Under the pieces are notes generated by a model that saw nothing but the letters and a program-made list of their open reading frames with translations, ran no database searches and was not told where the DNA came from. Made by a program: the position numbers and the translations under genes. A stretch of 59,111 bases of DNA from Pseudomonas fontis (GTDB taxonomy: Bacteria; Pseudomonadota; Gammaproteobacteria; Pseudomonadales; Pseudomonadaceae), in the NCBI RefSeq assembly GCF_028656955.1, contig NZ_JAMDGY010000012.1, positions 1-59,111 on the forward strand, in the 5' to 3' direction. Shown one piece after another: positions 49,369 to 59,111 of the stretch (position 1 is its first letter; each line of letters opens with the position of its first letter).

Positions 49369-51219
49369 ATGTCTGCTGGTTGGCTACGCGCCTGTGCGCT
49401 GGTTGTAATAGGGTTGTTCAGCGCGGGGGCCATGGCGGCCTCCAAGCCACCAACGGCCATCGTCATCGGCGGCGGCCTGGCCGGCCTTACGGCGGCCTAT
49501 GAGCTGCAGAACAAGGGCTGGCAGGTCACCCTGCTGGAAGCCAAGCCGGGCATGGGCGGACGTTCCGGCCTGGCCACCAGCGAATGGATCGGCAACAGCA
49601 AGACCCAACCGGTCCTGAACAAGTACCTCGACACCTTCAAGCTCAGCACCCTGCCGGCCCCGGAATTTGTCCGCAGCCCCGGCTACCTGATCGACGGCGA
49701 GTACTTCAGCGCCAGCGACCTGGCCACCAAGCAGCCGGCCACCGCCGAAGCGCTCAAGCGCTACGAAAAGACCCTGGACGATCTGGCCCGCTCGATCAGC
49801 GACCCGGAAAACCCGGCCGCCAACAGCACCCTGTTCGCCCTCGACCAGATCAACGTCTCCAACTGGCTGGACAAGCTGCAACTGCCAGCCACCGCGCGCC
49901 AGCTGGTCAACCAGCAGATCCGCACGCGCTATGACGAGCCATCGCGTCTGTCGCTGCTCTACTTCGCCCAGCAGACCCGCGTCTACCGTGGCATCGACGA
50001 CCGTGACCTGCGCGCCGCCCGTCTGCCCGGCGGCAGCACGGTGCTGGCCCAGGCCTTCGTCAAGCAGCTGAAAACCATCAAGACCAGCTCGCCGGTCACC
50101 GCCATCGTCCAGGACAAGGACGGCGTCACCGTCAAGGTCGGTGGTGTCGGCTACCAGGCGGATTACCTGGTGATGGCCGTGCCGCTGCGCGCACTGTCGA
50201 AGATCCAGATGACCCCGGGCCTGGACAACCAGCACCTGGCGGCGCTGAAGGGCACCAACTACGGCTGGCGCGACCAGCTGATGCTGAAGTTCAAGACCCC
50301 GGTCTGGGAAAGCCGCGCGCGGATGTCCGGGGAGATCTACAGCAACACCGGCCTGGGCATGCTGTGGATCGAGCCTGCACTCAAGGGTGGCGCCAACGTG
50401 GTGATCAACCTGTCGGGTGACAATGCGCGCCTGCTGCAGGCCTTCGGCGATAAGCAGATGGTCGATCAGGTGCTGATCCGCCTGCATGCGTTCTACCCGC
50501 AGGCACGTGGTGCGTTTACCGGTTATGAAGTGCGCCGCTACAGCACCGATGCGGGTACTGGCGGTGCTTACCTGGCTTACGGCCCAGGGCAGATCAGCAA
50601 GTTCTGGCGCCTGTGGGAGCGCCCGGTGCAGCGCGTTACCTTCGCTGGCGAACACACCGATGCGTTGTACCCAGGCACCCTCGAAGGCGCGCTGCGCAGC
50701 GGTCAGCGTGCGGCCATCCAGGTACAGGAAATGGCCGCTGGCAAGTCGTTCGACGTGGCCAAGGCGGCACCGGTTGCAGCAGCAGCGGCTGCTGGCGCAG
50801 TGGCGGCGAACAAGGGCGGGTTCTTCTCCAACCTGTTCGGCGGCTCGTCCGACAAGCCCAAGGCGGAGCCGGTGAAGACCGAAGCGAAAGCACAGGAAAG
50901 CAAGCCAGGCTTCTTCTCGCGGCTGTTTGGCGGTGGCGATGAGCAGCCTGCCAAGGCCGCGGTGAAACCGGCTGAAGCGGCAGTTGCGCCGGCACCAGCG
51001 CCAGTACCTGCGGCGCCAGTGGCTCCTGTGGCGAAAGAGGAGCCGGTGAAAGCTGCGCCGGTCAAGGCAGCGCCAGCCAAGGCCGCACCCGTGAAGAAGC
51101 CGGTCGCCAAGGCTGAACCGGCGAAAAAGGCCCCGGCCAAGCCAGCCCCGGCCAAGGCTCAGGTAAAAGCGCAGCCGGTGAAAAAACCGGCGGCTGATGC
51201 TCAGGCCAAGGCGCAATAG
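49369..51219 (+). CDS. FAD-dependent amine oxidase with histone-like tail
   Basis: A 616-residue flavoprotein. A signal-like N terminus (MSAGWLRACALVVIGLFSAGAMA) precedes the FAD motif IVIGGGLAGLTAAYEL (about residues 31-46). The late FAD-binding end of the amine-oxidase fold is VTFAGEHTDALYPGTLEGALRSGQRAA. After about residue 470 comes a tail of about 145 residues: an alanine run, two copies of GFFS(N/R)LFGG (about 485-492 and 515-522), then Ala/Pro/Lys repeats like those of PhaF. The oxidase substrate is not evident; the tail is not part of the standard family. Confidence 0.88.
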   Translation: MSAGWLRACALVVIGLFSAGAMAASKPPTAIVIGGGLAGLTAAYELQNKGWQVTLLEAKPGMGGRSGLATSEWIGNSKTQPVLNKYLDTFKLSTLPAPEFVRSPGYLIDGEYFSASDLATKQPATAEALKRYEKTLDDLARSISDPENPAANSTLFALDQINVSNWLDKLQLPATARQLVNQQIRTRYDEPSRLSLLYFAQQTRVYRGIDDRDLRAARLPGGSTVLAQAFVKQLKTIKTSSPVTAIVQDKDGVTVKVGGVGYQADYLVMAVPLRALSKIQMTPGLDNQHLAALKGTNYGWRDQLMLKFKTPVWESRARMSGEIYSNTGLGMLWIEPALKGGANVVINLSGDNARLLQAFGDKQMVDQVLIRLHAFYPQARGAFTGYEVRRYSTDAGTGGAYLAYGPGQISKFWRLWERPVQRVTFAGEHTDALYPGTLEGALRSGQRAAIQVQEMAAGKSFDVAKAAPVAAAAAAGAVAANKGGFFSNLFGGSSDKPKAEPVKTEAKAQESKPGFFSRLFGGGDEQPAKAAVKPAEAAVAPAPAPVPAAPVAPVAKEEPVKAAPVKAAPAKAAPVKKPVAKAEPAKKAPAKPAPAKAQVKAQPVKKPAADAQAKAQ

Positions 51220-51230
51220 TCCAAGGCCTC

Positions 51231-51290
51231 ATCGCGGGACCAGCCCGCTCCCACAGGCATCATCTGTAGGAGCGGGCTGGTCCCGCGAAG
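51231..51290. repeat. Second-type repeat hairpin after the amine oxidase gene
   Basis: Perfect 20-bp arms TCGCGGGACCAGCCCGCTCC and its complement (51232-51251 with 51269-51288), the other abundant intergenic palindrome of P. putida. It probably serves as the 3' end of the oxidase transcript. The rest of 51291-51459 is AT-rich and should hold the cytochrome b561 promoter. Confidence 0.85.
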
Positions 51291-51459
51291 GGCTGCGCAG
51301 CAGCCCCATTACCACCTTCCCATCGCCGTTAATGTTTCCTTAACCCGTTCGCAGCACACTTATCATCATATTTCTCGATACTTCAAAGCGAAATTTTCCG
51401 CTTTAATTCGATAGATAAGTCGTTAGTCTTGAGCACAGGTCTTACAGGGAAACACGGCT

Positions 51460-52011
51460 ATGCAACTGCGCAACTCTTCTTCTCGCTACGGTCTGGTCAG
51501 TATCGTCCTGCACTGGGGCGTGGCCCTTGTAGTGTTCGGTCTGTTTGGCGTGGGCCTGTGGATGGTCGGGCTGGACTACTACAGCTCGTGGCGCCACACC
51601 GCACCTGACCTGCACAAGAGCATTGGCCTGACCCTGCTGGCCGTGATGCTGCTGCGCCTGCTCTGGCGCTTTGTCAGCCCGCCGCCACCCGCGCCCGCCA
51701 ACCATGGCGCCTTCACCCGTTTCGCCGCCAAGGCGGGCCATGGGCTACTGTACCTGGGCCTGTTTGGCGTGATGATCGCCGGTTACCTGATTTCCACCGC
51801 CGACGGTGCCGGTATTCCGGTGTTCGGCCTGTTCGAAGTACCGGCACTGATCAGCAACCTGCCTGACCAGGCAGACGTTGCCGGGGAAGTCCATTTCTAC
51901 CTGGCGTGGGGGTTGGTGATTTTCGCCGGCCTGCATGGCCTGGCAGCATTGAAGCACCACTTTATCGACCGTGACGCGACCCTGACCCGCATGCTGGGCC
52001 GCAAAGCTTGA
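51460..52011 (+). CDS. Cytochrome b561
   Basis: A 183-residue inner-membrane di-heme protein (CybB family) with four helices. Candidate heme-ligand histidines lie in [22 protein letters not shown] and the last helix [15 protein letters not shown]. In E. coli it oxidises superoxide and feeds electrons to ubiquinone. Paired with yceI (31-base gap), a common arrangement. Confidence 0.92.
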   Translation: MQLRNSSSRYGLVSIVLHWGVALVVFGLFGVGLWMVGLDYYSSWRHTAPDLHKSIGLTLLAVMLLRLLWRFVSPPPPAPANHGAFTRFAAKAGHGLLYLGLFGVMIAGYLISTADGAGIPVFGLFEVPALISNLPDQADVAGEVHFYLAWGLVIFAGLHGLAALKHHFIDRDATLTRMLGRKA

Positions 52012-52042
52012 TGTTCAACCTCAACTTCAAAGGAATAGACGC

Positions 52043-52621
52043 ATGTTGAAAAAGACTTTTGCCGCGCTGGCGCTCGGTACCGCACTGTTCTCGGCCGGTC
52101 AGGCGATGGCGGCAGACTACAAGATCGACAAGGAAGGCCAACACGCCTTCGTTGACTGGAAAATCAGCCACCTGGGCTACAGCTTCATCCACGGTACCTT
52201 CAAGGACTTCGACGGCTCCTTCAGCTGGGATGCGGCCAAGCCTGAAGCCAGCAAGATCGCTGTCGACCTGAAGACCGCCAGCGTCTGGTCCAACCACGCA
52301 GAGCGTGACAAGCACATCGCCAGCAAGGACTTCCTGGACGTCAGCAAGTACCCAGAGGCCAAGTTCGTCTCCACCAGCGTCAAGACGACTGGCGAGAAGA
52401 CGGCTGATGTGAGCGGTGACCTGACCCTGCACGGCGTGACCAAGCCGGTAGTGTTCAAGGCAACCTTCGTTGGCGAAGGCAAGGACCCATGGGGTGGCGA
52501 GCGCGCTGGCTTCAACGCCACCACCACGCTGAACCTGAACGACTTCGGCATCAAAGGCCCAGGCCCTGCTTCGCAGACCCTGGACCTGGACATCTCGCTG
52601 GAAGGCGTGAAGCAGAAGTAA
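52043..52621 (+). CDS. YceI family periplasmic protein
   Basis: A 192-residue secreted protein. The signal peptide [23 protein letters not shown] is followed by a lipocalin-like barrel ([35 protein letters not shown]) known in relatives to bind isoprenoid quinones. Downstream of cytochrome b561, so the pair may handle quinone redox chemistry in the envelope. Confidence 0.94.
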   Translation: MLKKTFAALALGTALFSAGQAMAADYKIDKEGQHAFVDWKISHLGYSFIHGTFKDFDGSFSWDAAKPEASKIAVDLKTASVWSNHAERDKHIASKDFLDVSKYPEAKFVSTSVKTTGEKTADVSGDLTLHGVTKPVVFKATFVGEGKDPWGGERAGFNATTTLNLNDFGIKGPGPASQTLDLDISLEGVKQK

Positions 52622-52640
52622 CACCCAGCTGTAGCTGATC

Positions 52641-52667
52641 TTGTGGGAGCCGGCCTTGCCGGCGATG
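52641..52667. repeat. Single REP unit after yceI
   Basis: One standard unit 'gtgggagccggccttgccgg' without a paired partner, unlike the other REP sites in the window. Confidence 0.85.
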
Positions 52668-52707
52668 CGGCCGAGAGCGTCATGCAAGTGCTGTGCACTT
52701 GATCCAC

Positions 52708-52801
52708 GTAGCCGCTGCCGCCAGGCTGCGCTCGCCTGCACAGCAGGCGCCGTTTTTGGGAGCCCTCACGGGCTCCAGCGCAGCCTGTCGGCAGCGGCTA
52801 C
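52708..52801. repeat. Three-way-junction repeat
   Basis: Outer 25-base arms GTAGCCGCTGCCG... and ...CGGCAGCGGCTAC (52708-52732 with 52777-52801, one mismatch) enclose two perfect inner hairpins: CGCCTGC-ACA-GCAGGCG (52733-52749) and GGAGCCC-TCAC-GGGCTCC (about 52759-52776). It is intergenic, between yceI and rhlE. Its ends resemble other repeats of Pseudomonas genomes. Confidence 0.85.
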
Positions 52802-52826
52802 AAAATTGTGAAGACAGTGCTGCCAC

Positions 52827-52864
52827 AAACGACAACGCCGCCCCTAGGGGCGGCGTTGTCGTTT
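52827..52864 (-). terminator. Hairpin after rhlE
   Basis: Perfect 18-bp stem AAACGACAACGCCGCCCC with its complement around TA, 16 bases after the rhlE stop. The T-run on the minus strand is short (GTTTG), so termination may be partial or work on both strands. Confidence 0.75.
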
Positions 52865-52879
52865 ACGCAATCACTGGAA

Positions 52880-54823
52880 TCAGCGGTTGCGGGTCAGCAA
52901 TGCAGGCTTCTCGCCGCGTGGGCGGCTTGGCAACTGCTCGAGTTGCTCAGCAGTCGGGAACCGGTCGATCTTCGATTCCTTGTGCATGATCTTCGGCTGC
53001 GGCTGGCCTTCACGCGGATTGCGCACCGCTGGCTCCTGACGCGGCTGGTCGTCACGGGCCGGGCGGCGATTGCGGTTGTTGCTGCTTTCGCGACGTGGCT
53101 GGCCATCGCGTGCGCCACCGGCGCCGCCATTGCGAGCACCGCCACCACCACGCTTCTCGCCAGTACTGCCAGCAGCACCAGCGCCGCCACGTGGGGCGCC
53201 ACCGCCGTTGCTGCGCGGTTGACCCGCACGTGGCGGTTGACCAGCGGCAGGTTGGCTGCCAGCACCGGCCTGGGCAGGTGCGCCCGGACGGCGGTTGCGG
53301 CCCTGGCCGCCTTTACCTTGGTAAGGGCTGACGTAGTCGGCACGGTTGCCGAAGTTGTCGACGTCGTCATCCAGGAATTCTTCCGGATCACGATTGCCCG
53401 ACGCGCGAGCGCCTTGTGCTGGGTTGGTAGCGGCCTGGGCAGACTGGGGCTGACGAGGCTTATTGTCACGCGGCTTGCGCTCCTGACGGCCACTTGCGGC
53501 CTTTTCAGAAGACTTATCGCCTGCCGGTTTGTCCTTTTCCTTACCTTTGTCTTTGCCCTTGTCCTTGCGACCACCGCTGCCGGCACTTCCGCCATCGGCG
53601 CGCTGGCCACGGCCACCACGCGGGTTGTTCTGCGGACGCGGCTCACGGGTTTCCGGCTTCTCGGCTTCTACTGCCGAGGAATCGAAGCCCATCAGGTCGC
53701 CATCCGGGATCTTCTGGCGGGTGACACGCTCGATGCTCTTGAGCAGTTTCTCTTCGTCCGGGGCTACCAGCGAGATGGCTTCACCCGAGCGACCGGCACG
53801 GCCGGTACGGCCGATACGGTGAACGTAGTCTTCCTCGACGTTCGGCAGCTCGAAGTTGACCACGTGCGGCAGTTGGTCGATGTCCAGGCCACGGGCGGCG
53901 ATGTCGGTGGCAACCATGATCCGCACAGTGCCGGCCTTGAAGTCGGCCAGGGCTTTGGTGCGGGCGTTCTGGCTCTTGTTGCCGTGGATCGCAGCAGCGG
54001 TCAGGCCGTGCTTTTCCAGGTACTCGGCCAGGCGGTTGGCGCCGTGCTTGGTGCGGGTGAAGACCAGCACTTGCTCCCAGGCACCCTGAGTGATCAGGTG
54101 AGCGAGCAGGGCACGCTTGTGGCTGGATGGCAGGCGATAGACACGCTGTTCGATGCGCTCGACCGTGGTGTTCGGCGGCGTGACCTCGATGCGCTCCGGG
54201 TTGTGCAGGAGCTTGTCGGCCAGGTCGGTGATGTCCTTGGAGAACGTCGCCGAGAACAGCAGGTTCTGGCGCTTGCTTGGCAGGCGCGCGAGGACCTTCT
54301 TCACGTCATGGATGAAGCCCATGTCGAGCATGCGGTCGGCTTCGTCCAGTACCAGGGTCTCGACGTGGCTCAGGTCGACACTGCCTTGGCCGGCCAGGTC
54401 GAGCAGGCGGCCCGGGCAGGCCACCAGCACGTCAACACCACGGGACATGGCCTGAACCTGCGGGTTCATGCCGACGCCGCCGAAGATGCAGGCACTGACG
54501 AACTTCAGTTCGCGGGCGTAGACCTTGAAGCTTTCGTGCACCTGGGCAGCCAGCTCGCGGGTCGGCGTCAGGACCAGCACGCGCGGTTGGCGCGGGCCGT
54601 GACGCTGGGATTTGTCTGGGTGACCACCGGGGAACAGGCGTTCAAGGATCGGCAGCGCGAAACCGCCGGTTTTACCAGTACCTGTCTGTGCCGCGACCAT
54701 CAGGTCGCGACCTTGCAACACGGCGGGAATGGCCCGCTGTTGCACCGGAGTAGGCTGGGTATAGCCCGCCGCCTCAATAGCGCGGACTAGAGCCTCGGAG
54801 AGACCGAGGGAAGCAAAGGACAT
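52880..54823 (-). CDS. rhlE: DEAD-box RNA helicase RhlE
   Basis: A 647-residue helicase. Motifs are in order: Q-motif region ([12 protein letters not shown]), [35 protein letters not shown], and [14 protein letters not shown]. From about residue 395 to the end it has a tail of about 250 residues rich in Gly, Arg, Pro, Asn and Lys (for example [13 protein letters not shown] and RGGAG). Such tails promote RNA binding and condensation. E. coli RhlE is much shorter (about 450 residues). Its likely roles are ribosome assembly and RNA turnover with the degradosome. Confidence 0.94.
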   Translation of the reverse strand: MSFASLGLSEALVRAIEAAGYTQPTPVQQRAIPAVLQGRDLMVAAQTGTGKTGGFALPILERLFPGGHPDKSQRHGPRQPRVLVLTPTRELAAQVHESFKVYARELKFVSACIFGGVGMNPQVQAMSRGVDVLVACPGRLLDLAGQGSVDLSHVETLVLDEADRMLDMGFIHDVKKVLARLPSKRQNLLFSATFSKDITDLADKLLHNPERIEVTPPNTTVERIEQRVYRLPSSHKRALLAHLITQGAWEQVLVFTRTKHGANRLAEYLEKHGLTAAAIHGNKSQNARTKALADFKAGTVRIMVATDIAARGLDIDQLPHVVNFELPNVEEDYVHRIGRTGRAGRSGEAISLVAPDEEKLLKSIERVTRQKIPDGDLMGFDSSAVEAEKPETREPRPQNNPRGGRGQRADGGSAGSGGRKDKGKDKGKEKDKPAGDKSSEKAASGRQERKPRDNKPRQPQSAQAATNPAQGARASGNRDPEEFLDDDVDNFGNRADYVSPYQGKGGQGRNRRPGAPAQAGAGSQPAAGQPPRAGQPRSNGGGAPRGGAGAAGSTGEKRGGGGARNGGAGGARDGQPRRESSNNRNRRPARDDQPRQEPAVRNPREGQPQPKIMHKESKIDRFPTAEQLEQLPSRPRGEKPALLTRNR

Positions 54824-55044
54824 GAGTAATCCTGTTCTAATGGGGGCTTTGCCCTATGGGATGATCTTGCCTGGCGCGACGGGCATCGGCTGATGCTATC
54901 GCGTCCGGTCCAGCTGGGCTTTCAATGCGCATCCGGGGGTGGCGGGCGGGCTCTTGGCACGCGCTCCTGCCTGTCAGGATGCCTTTTGCAAGGCCGAGCG
55001 TCCGGGCGTAAGCCTGGCGGGAAGGCCGGAGTATAACAGAGCAT
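54824..55044 (-). promoter_or_regulatory. rhlE upstream region
   Basis: 221 bases between the rhlE start and the next minus-strand gene. A long leader is likely. I see no further gene; no promoter could be assigned with confidence. Confidence 0.35.
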
Positions 55045-55830
55045 TCAGGGCGTGCTGCTTTCCTGCTGCTCAACGGTGCGTGGAAAGGCAATATCGGCAT
55101 TGGCATAGCGTGCGCTCAGCTCTGCATAGGCCGGCTCACGCTTGAAGCGCTTGAGCTCGGCGGCGAATCGCTGGGCCAGCAGGTCCATGGCGACATTGCG
55201 GCGCACCGCAAGGTACTGGCTCTTGCTGTCTACCACCAAGGGTAGCTCAGTGACCTGGCCTTGCAGGCCAAGTTGCTTGATCAGGTAGCGGCCGACGCGG
55301 CGGTCGGTGATCAACAGGTCAATGCGCCCCAGCAGCAGCTTGCCGAAGTTGGCTTCATGGGTAGGGGCAGGTTCGCGGCGAAACGCGCTGGACTCGCTGA
55401 AGGCCGGGTCATAGGTGTAGCCGGGCGAGGTGCCGACGGTAAGGTTGTCCAGGTCGCTCAGGGTTTTCACCGGGTGCGGCCGGGCAGTGGCCTGGTACAG
55501 CACGAACTCGACCTCGGACAGCGGCTCGTTGGGGTAGAACAGCTGGCTATCGCGCTCCTCGGTCTGGAAGATGTCCAGCACGCCATCGGCCAGGCCCTGG
55601 TTGAGCATCGCCAGACAGCGCTTCCACGGCAGCAGTTGCCAGTCCACCTCGACACCCAAACGACGGAACACCTCGGCGGTGACTTCGTAGTCGATGCCTT
55701 TGACCTCGCCGAGTTCTTCGTAGACATACGGCGGCCAGGCATCGGTAACGATGCGCAGCTTCTCGCCATGAGCGAAGGTACTCAGGCAAGTGAAGAGCAG
55801 GGCTGTCAGCAGACGAGCGAAATCGGGCAT
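55045..55830 (-). CDS. Family-3 solute-binding-like periplasmic protein
   Basis: A 261-residue secreted protein. The signal peptide MPDFARLLTALLFTCLSTFAHG is followed by LRIVTDAWPPYVYEELGEVKGIDYEVTAEVFRRLG, the SBP_bac_3 start. No transporter genes lie nearby, so it may be a stand-alone binding protein or sensor partner and not part of an importer. Ligand unknown. Confidence 0.88.
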   Translation of the reverse strand: MPDFARLLTALLFTCLSTFAHGEKLRIVTDAWPPYVYEELGEVKGIDYEVTAEVFRRLGVEVDWQLLPWKRCLAMLNQGLADGVLDIFQTEERDSQLFYPNEPLSEVEFVLYQATARPHPVKTLSDLDNLTVGTSPGYTYDPAFSESSAFRREPAPTHEANFGKLLLGRIDLLITDRRVGRYLIKQLGLQGQVTELPLVVDSKSQYLAVRRNVAMDLLAQRFAAELKRFKREPAYAELSARYANADIAFPRTVEQQESSTP

Positions 55831-55926
55831 GGCGGGAGAGTACGACGGAGCACTGCGCCAAGGCTAGTGCTGCGGTGGAGAAGTGGCGACTGCCCCGGCA
55901 AAAAAAGCGGGGCAGTGCCGCAACCG

Positions 55927-56772
55927 TCAGCGTGGCAGCTTGAGGTTGTTCCAGATCGCCAGGCTAGGATCGGCCTGGTTCAGGGTGTAGAAGTGCAGGC
56001 CCGGTGCGCCGCCTTGCAGCAGTTGCTCGCACATGGTGCTGATCACTTCTTCGCCAAAGGCCTGGATGCTCTGCACATCGTCGCCGTAGGCTTCCAGCTG
56101 CTTGCGGATCCAGCGTGGCAGCTCGGCGCCGCAGGCGTCGGAGAAGCGTGCCAGCTTGCTGTAGTTGGTGATCGGCATGATGCCGGGCACCACCGGGATG
56201 TTCACGCCCAGCTTCTGCACGCGCTCGACAAAGTAGAAATAGCTGTCGGCGTTGAAGAAGTACTGGGTGATCGCGCTGTTGGCGCCGGCGTTGGCCTTGC
56301 GCGCGAAGTTGCGCAGGTCGTCTTCGAAGTTGCGCGCCTGCGGGTGCATCTCCGGGTAGGCGGCCACTTCGATATGGAAGTGATCACCGCTTTCCTGGCG
56401 GATGAACTCGACCAGGTCATTGGCGTAGCGCAGCTCGCCGCTGGCCATGCCCATGCCCGATGGCAGGTCGCCGCGCAGGGCGACGATGCGCTTGATCCCG
56501 GCGGCCTTGTATTGGGCCAGCAGGCTGCGCAGGTCTTCCTTGCTGTCACCGACGCACGACAGGTGCGGGGCAGCAGGGATTTTCACTTCGCTCTCCAGCT
56601 GCAGCACGGTGTTCAGCGTGCGGTCGCGGGTCGAGCCACCGGCACCGTAGGTGCAGGAGAAGAAATCCGGGTTGTAGCTGGCCAGCGTACGGGCGGTGGC
56701 GAGCAGTTTTTCATGTCCAGCATCGGTCTTGGTCGGGAAGAACTCGAAGCTGTAGCGACGTTCCTGAGACAT
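55927..56772 (-). CDS. metF: Methylenetetrahydrofolate reductase
   Basis: A 281-residue FAD enzyme making 5-methyltetrahydrofolate for methionine synthesis. It shows SFEFFPTKTDAGHEKL at the start, CTYGAGGSTRDRT, and RGDLPSGMG (flavin site). ATG at 56772 fits MSQERRYSFEFFPTK. It lies 72 bases after ahcY on the same strand, so it probably shares the riboswitch-controlled transcript and the methyl-cycle role. Confidence 0.96.
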   Translation of the reverse strand: MSQERRYSFEFFPTKTDAGHEKLLATARTLASYNPDFFSCTYGAGGSTRDRTLNTVLQLESEVKIPAAPHLSCVGDSKEDLRSLLAQYKAAGIKRIVALRGDLPSGMGMASGELRYANDLVEFIRQESGDHFHIEVAAYPEMHPQARNFEDDLRNFARKANAGANSAITQYFFNADSYFYFVERVQKLGVNIPVVPGIMPITNYSKLARFSDACGAELPRWIRKQLEAYGDDVQSIQAFGEEVISTMCEQLLQGGAPGLHFYTLNQADPSLAIWNNLKLPR

Positions 56773-56844
56773 AACGAAATCCTGGTAAACCGAATACACA
56801 GAAAAAAGCCGGTGACGCTGTGTGGCGTCACCGGCTCTGGCCCA

Positions 56845-58470
<1,626 letters not shown>

Positions 58471-58562
58471 TTAATCGAGACGATAGTCGATGATAAATGG
58501 AGGGGTGGGTCAGGCTCTGCCATCATTACCGGCATCGATGGGCAAGACGATCAGGAGCAGTC

Positions 58563-58961
58563 ATGAATTTTCACACTCGCAAATGGGTAAAGCCGGAAGA
58601 CCTCAACCCCAACGGCACCCTGTTCGGTGGCAGCCTGCTGCGCTGGATCGACGAGGAGGCGGCGATCTACGCGATCGTGCAACTGGGCAACCAGCGCGTG
58701 GTGACCAAGTACATTTCCGAGATCAACTTCGTCAGTGCCTCGCGCCAGGGCGACATCATCGAGCTGGGCATCACCGCCACCGAGTTTGGCCGCACCTCGG
58801 TCACCCTCAAGTGCGAAGTGCGCAACAAGATCACCCGGCGCAGCATCCTGACCGTCGACAAGATGGTCTTCGTCAACCTTGGTGAAGACGGCCTGCCGGC
58901 ACCGCACGGGCGTACCGAGATCAAGTACATCAAGGATCAGTTCGACACCACGGTCGAATAA
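58563..58961 (+). CDS. Acyl-CoA thioesterase (hotdog, YciA-like)
   Basis: A 132-residue hotdog-fold thioesterase. LNPNGTLFGGSLLRWIDEEAAIYA carries the catalytic acidic residue; ISEINFVSASRQGDIIELG is typical of the family. It hydrolyses acyl-CoA, with chain length not readable here. Divergent from ahcY; GGAG at 58554-58557 precedes the ATG. Confidence 0.93.
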   Translation: MNFHTRKWVKPEDLNPNGTLFGGSLLRWIDEEAAIYAIVQLGNQRVVTKYISEINFVSASRQGDIIELGITATEFGRTSVTLKCEVRNKITRRSILTVDKMVFVNLGEDGLPAPHGRTEIKYIKDQFDTTVE

Positions 58962-58995
58962 TACCGGGCATTGCCCGTAGATACCGTCTTGCCCG

Positions 58996-59111
58996 TCACC
59001 GGGCAAGTGCTAACTTCGGGTCATAAGGTTGTCCCGATTTCAGCACCCCAAAGACGATATGCAGCATTTTGCGCATCACGGCACAGACGATCTGCTTGCC
59101 CGCTTTTCCTT
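58996..59111 (-). mobile_element. IS110-family transposase, C-terminal end (cut by window edge)
   Basis: The minus strand reads GKAGKQIVCAVMRKMLHIVF, then GVLKSGQPYDPKLALAR and a stop. This matches the conserved C terminus of IS110-family transposases (KQ-x2-CAVMRK-x-LHI-x-FGVLK...PY). Only 38 residues are inside the window; whether the element is whole depends on sequence beyond 59111. A perfect hairpin CTTGCCCG-TCAC-CGGGCAAG lies at 58988-59007 over its stop. Confidence 0.8.

Overview
The window is chromosomal DNA of a Pseudomonas, almost certainly of the P. putida group. The evidence is the high G+C codon use, the many copies of the 'gccggcaaggccggctcccac' REP palindrome typical of that group, a complete medium-chain-length polyhydroxyalkanoate (PHA) cluster, and a gene order (opgGH, chemoreceptor pair, tatABC/hisIE/ubi, pha, hslVU, pyrRBC', pil-chp, bioA, ahcY-metF) that I recall as that of P. 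putida KT2440. The recognition is from memory of families and gene order; no database search was run.

Layout, left to right. 1-412: tandem repeats of about 130 bp built from REP units. 413-6373: proline iminopeptidase, D-aminoacyl-tRNA deacylase and the osmoregulated periplasmic glucan genes opgG-opgH. 6621-9191: a three-gene polar amino-acid ABC importer. 9274-13372: two tandem chemoreceptors with large periplasmic domains, the second McpQ-like. 13458-19453 (minus strand): a tight run ubiE-ubiJ-ubiB-hisI-hisE-tatA-tatB-tatC and an RsmE paralogue. 19578-26424: the PHA genes, with phaI-phaF on the plus strand facing phaC1-phaZ-phaC2-phaD on the minus strand. 26776-29145: a DUF971 protein and the HslUV protease. 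29379-33247: pyrC', pyrB, pyrR, ruvX and algH/yqgE. 33445-35404: tonB and gshB. 35610-44863: the Pil-Chp chemosensory operon pilG-pilH-pilI-pilJ-chpA-chpC. 44927-47767: a hemolysin III-type membrane protein, the true rsmE and bioA. 47948-49160: an AT-rich insert with two orphan genes. 49369-54823: an amine oxidase with a histone-like tail, cytochrome b561, YceI and RhlE helicase. 55045-58254: a solute-binding protein, metF and ahcY, the last behind an S-adenosylhomocysteine riboswitch. 58563-59111: an acyl-CoA thioesterase and the C-terminal end of an IS110-family transposase cut by the window edge.

Most of the window is conserved core genome. The main accessory part is about 47.9-49.3 kb. 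Its two unrecognised genes (136 and 175 residues), both on the minus strand, each have a nearly identical 20-bp dyad upstream. Both copies have the CT-N12-AG layout of a lux/las-type box. The copy before the second gene is centred about 44 bp before a plausible transcription start, which is where LuxR-type activators bind. This looks like a small two-gene regulon and is the best candidate here for something undescribed. Other points worth attention are the amine oxidase fused to an Ala/Pro/Lys-rich tail with two GFFS(N/R)LFGG motifs, a sigma-54-like promoter before pilG, the fully readable SAH riboswitch, a three-way-junction repeat near 52.75 kb, and a ChpA with only three canonical HTLKG histidine domains.
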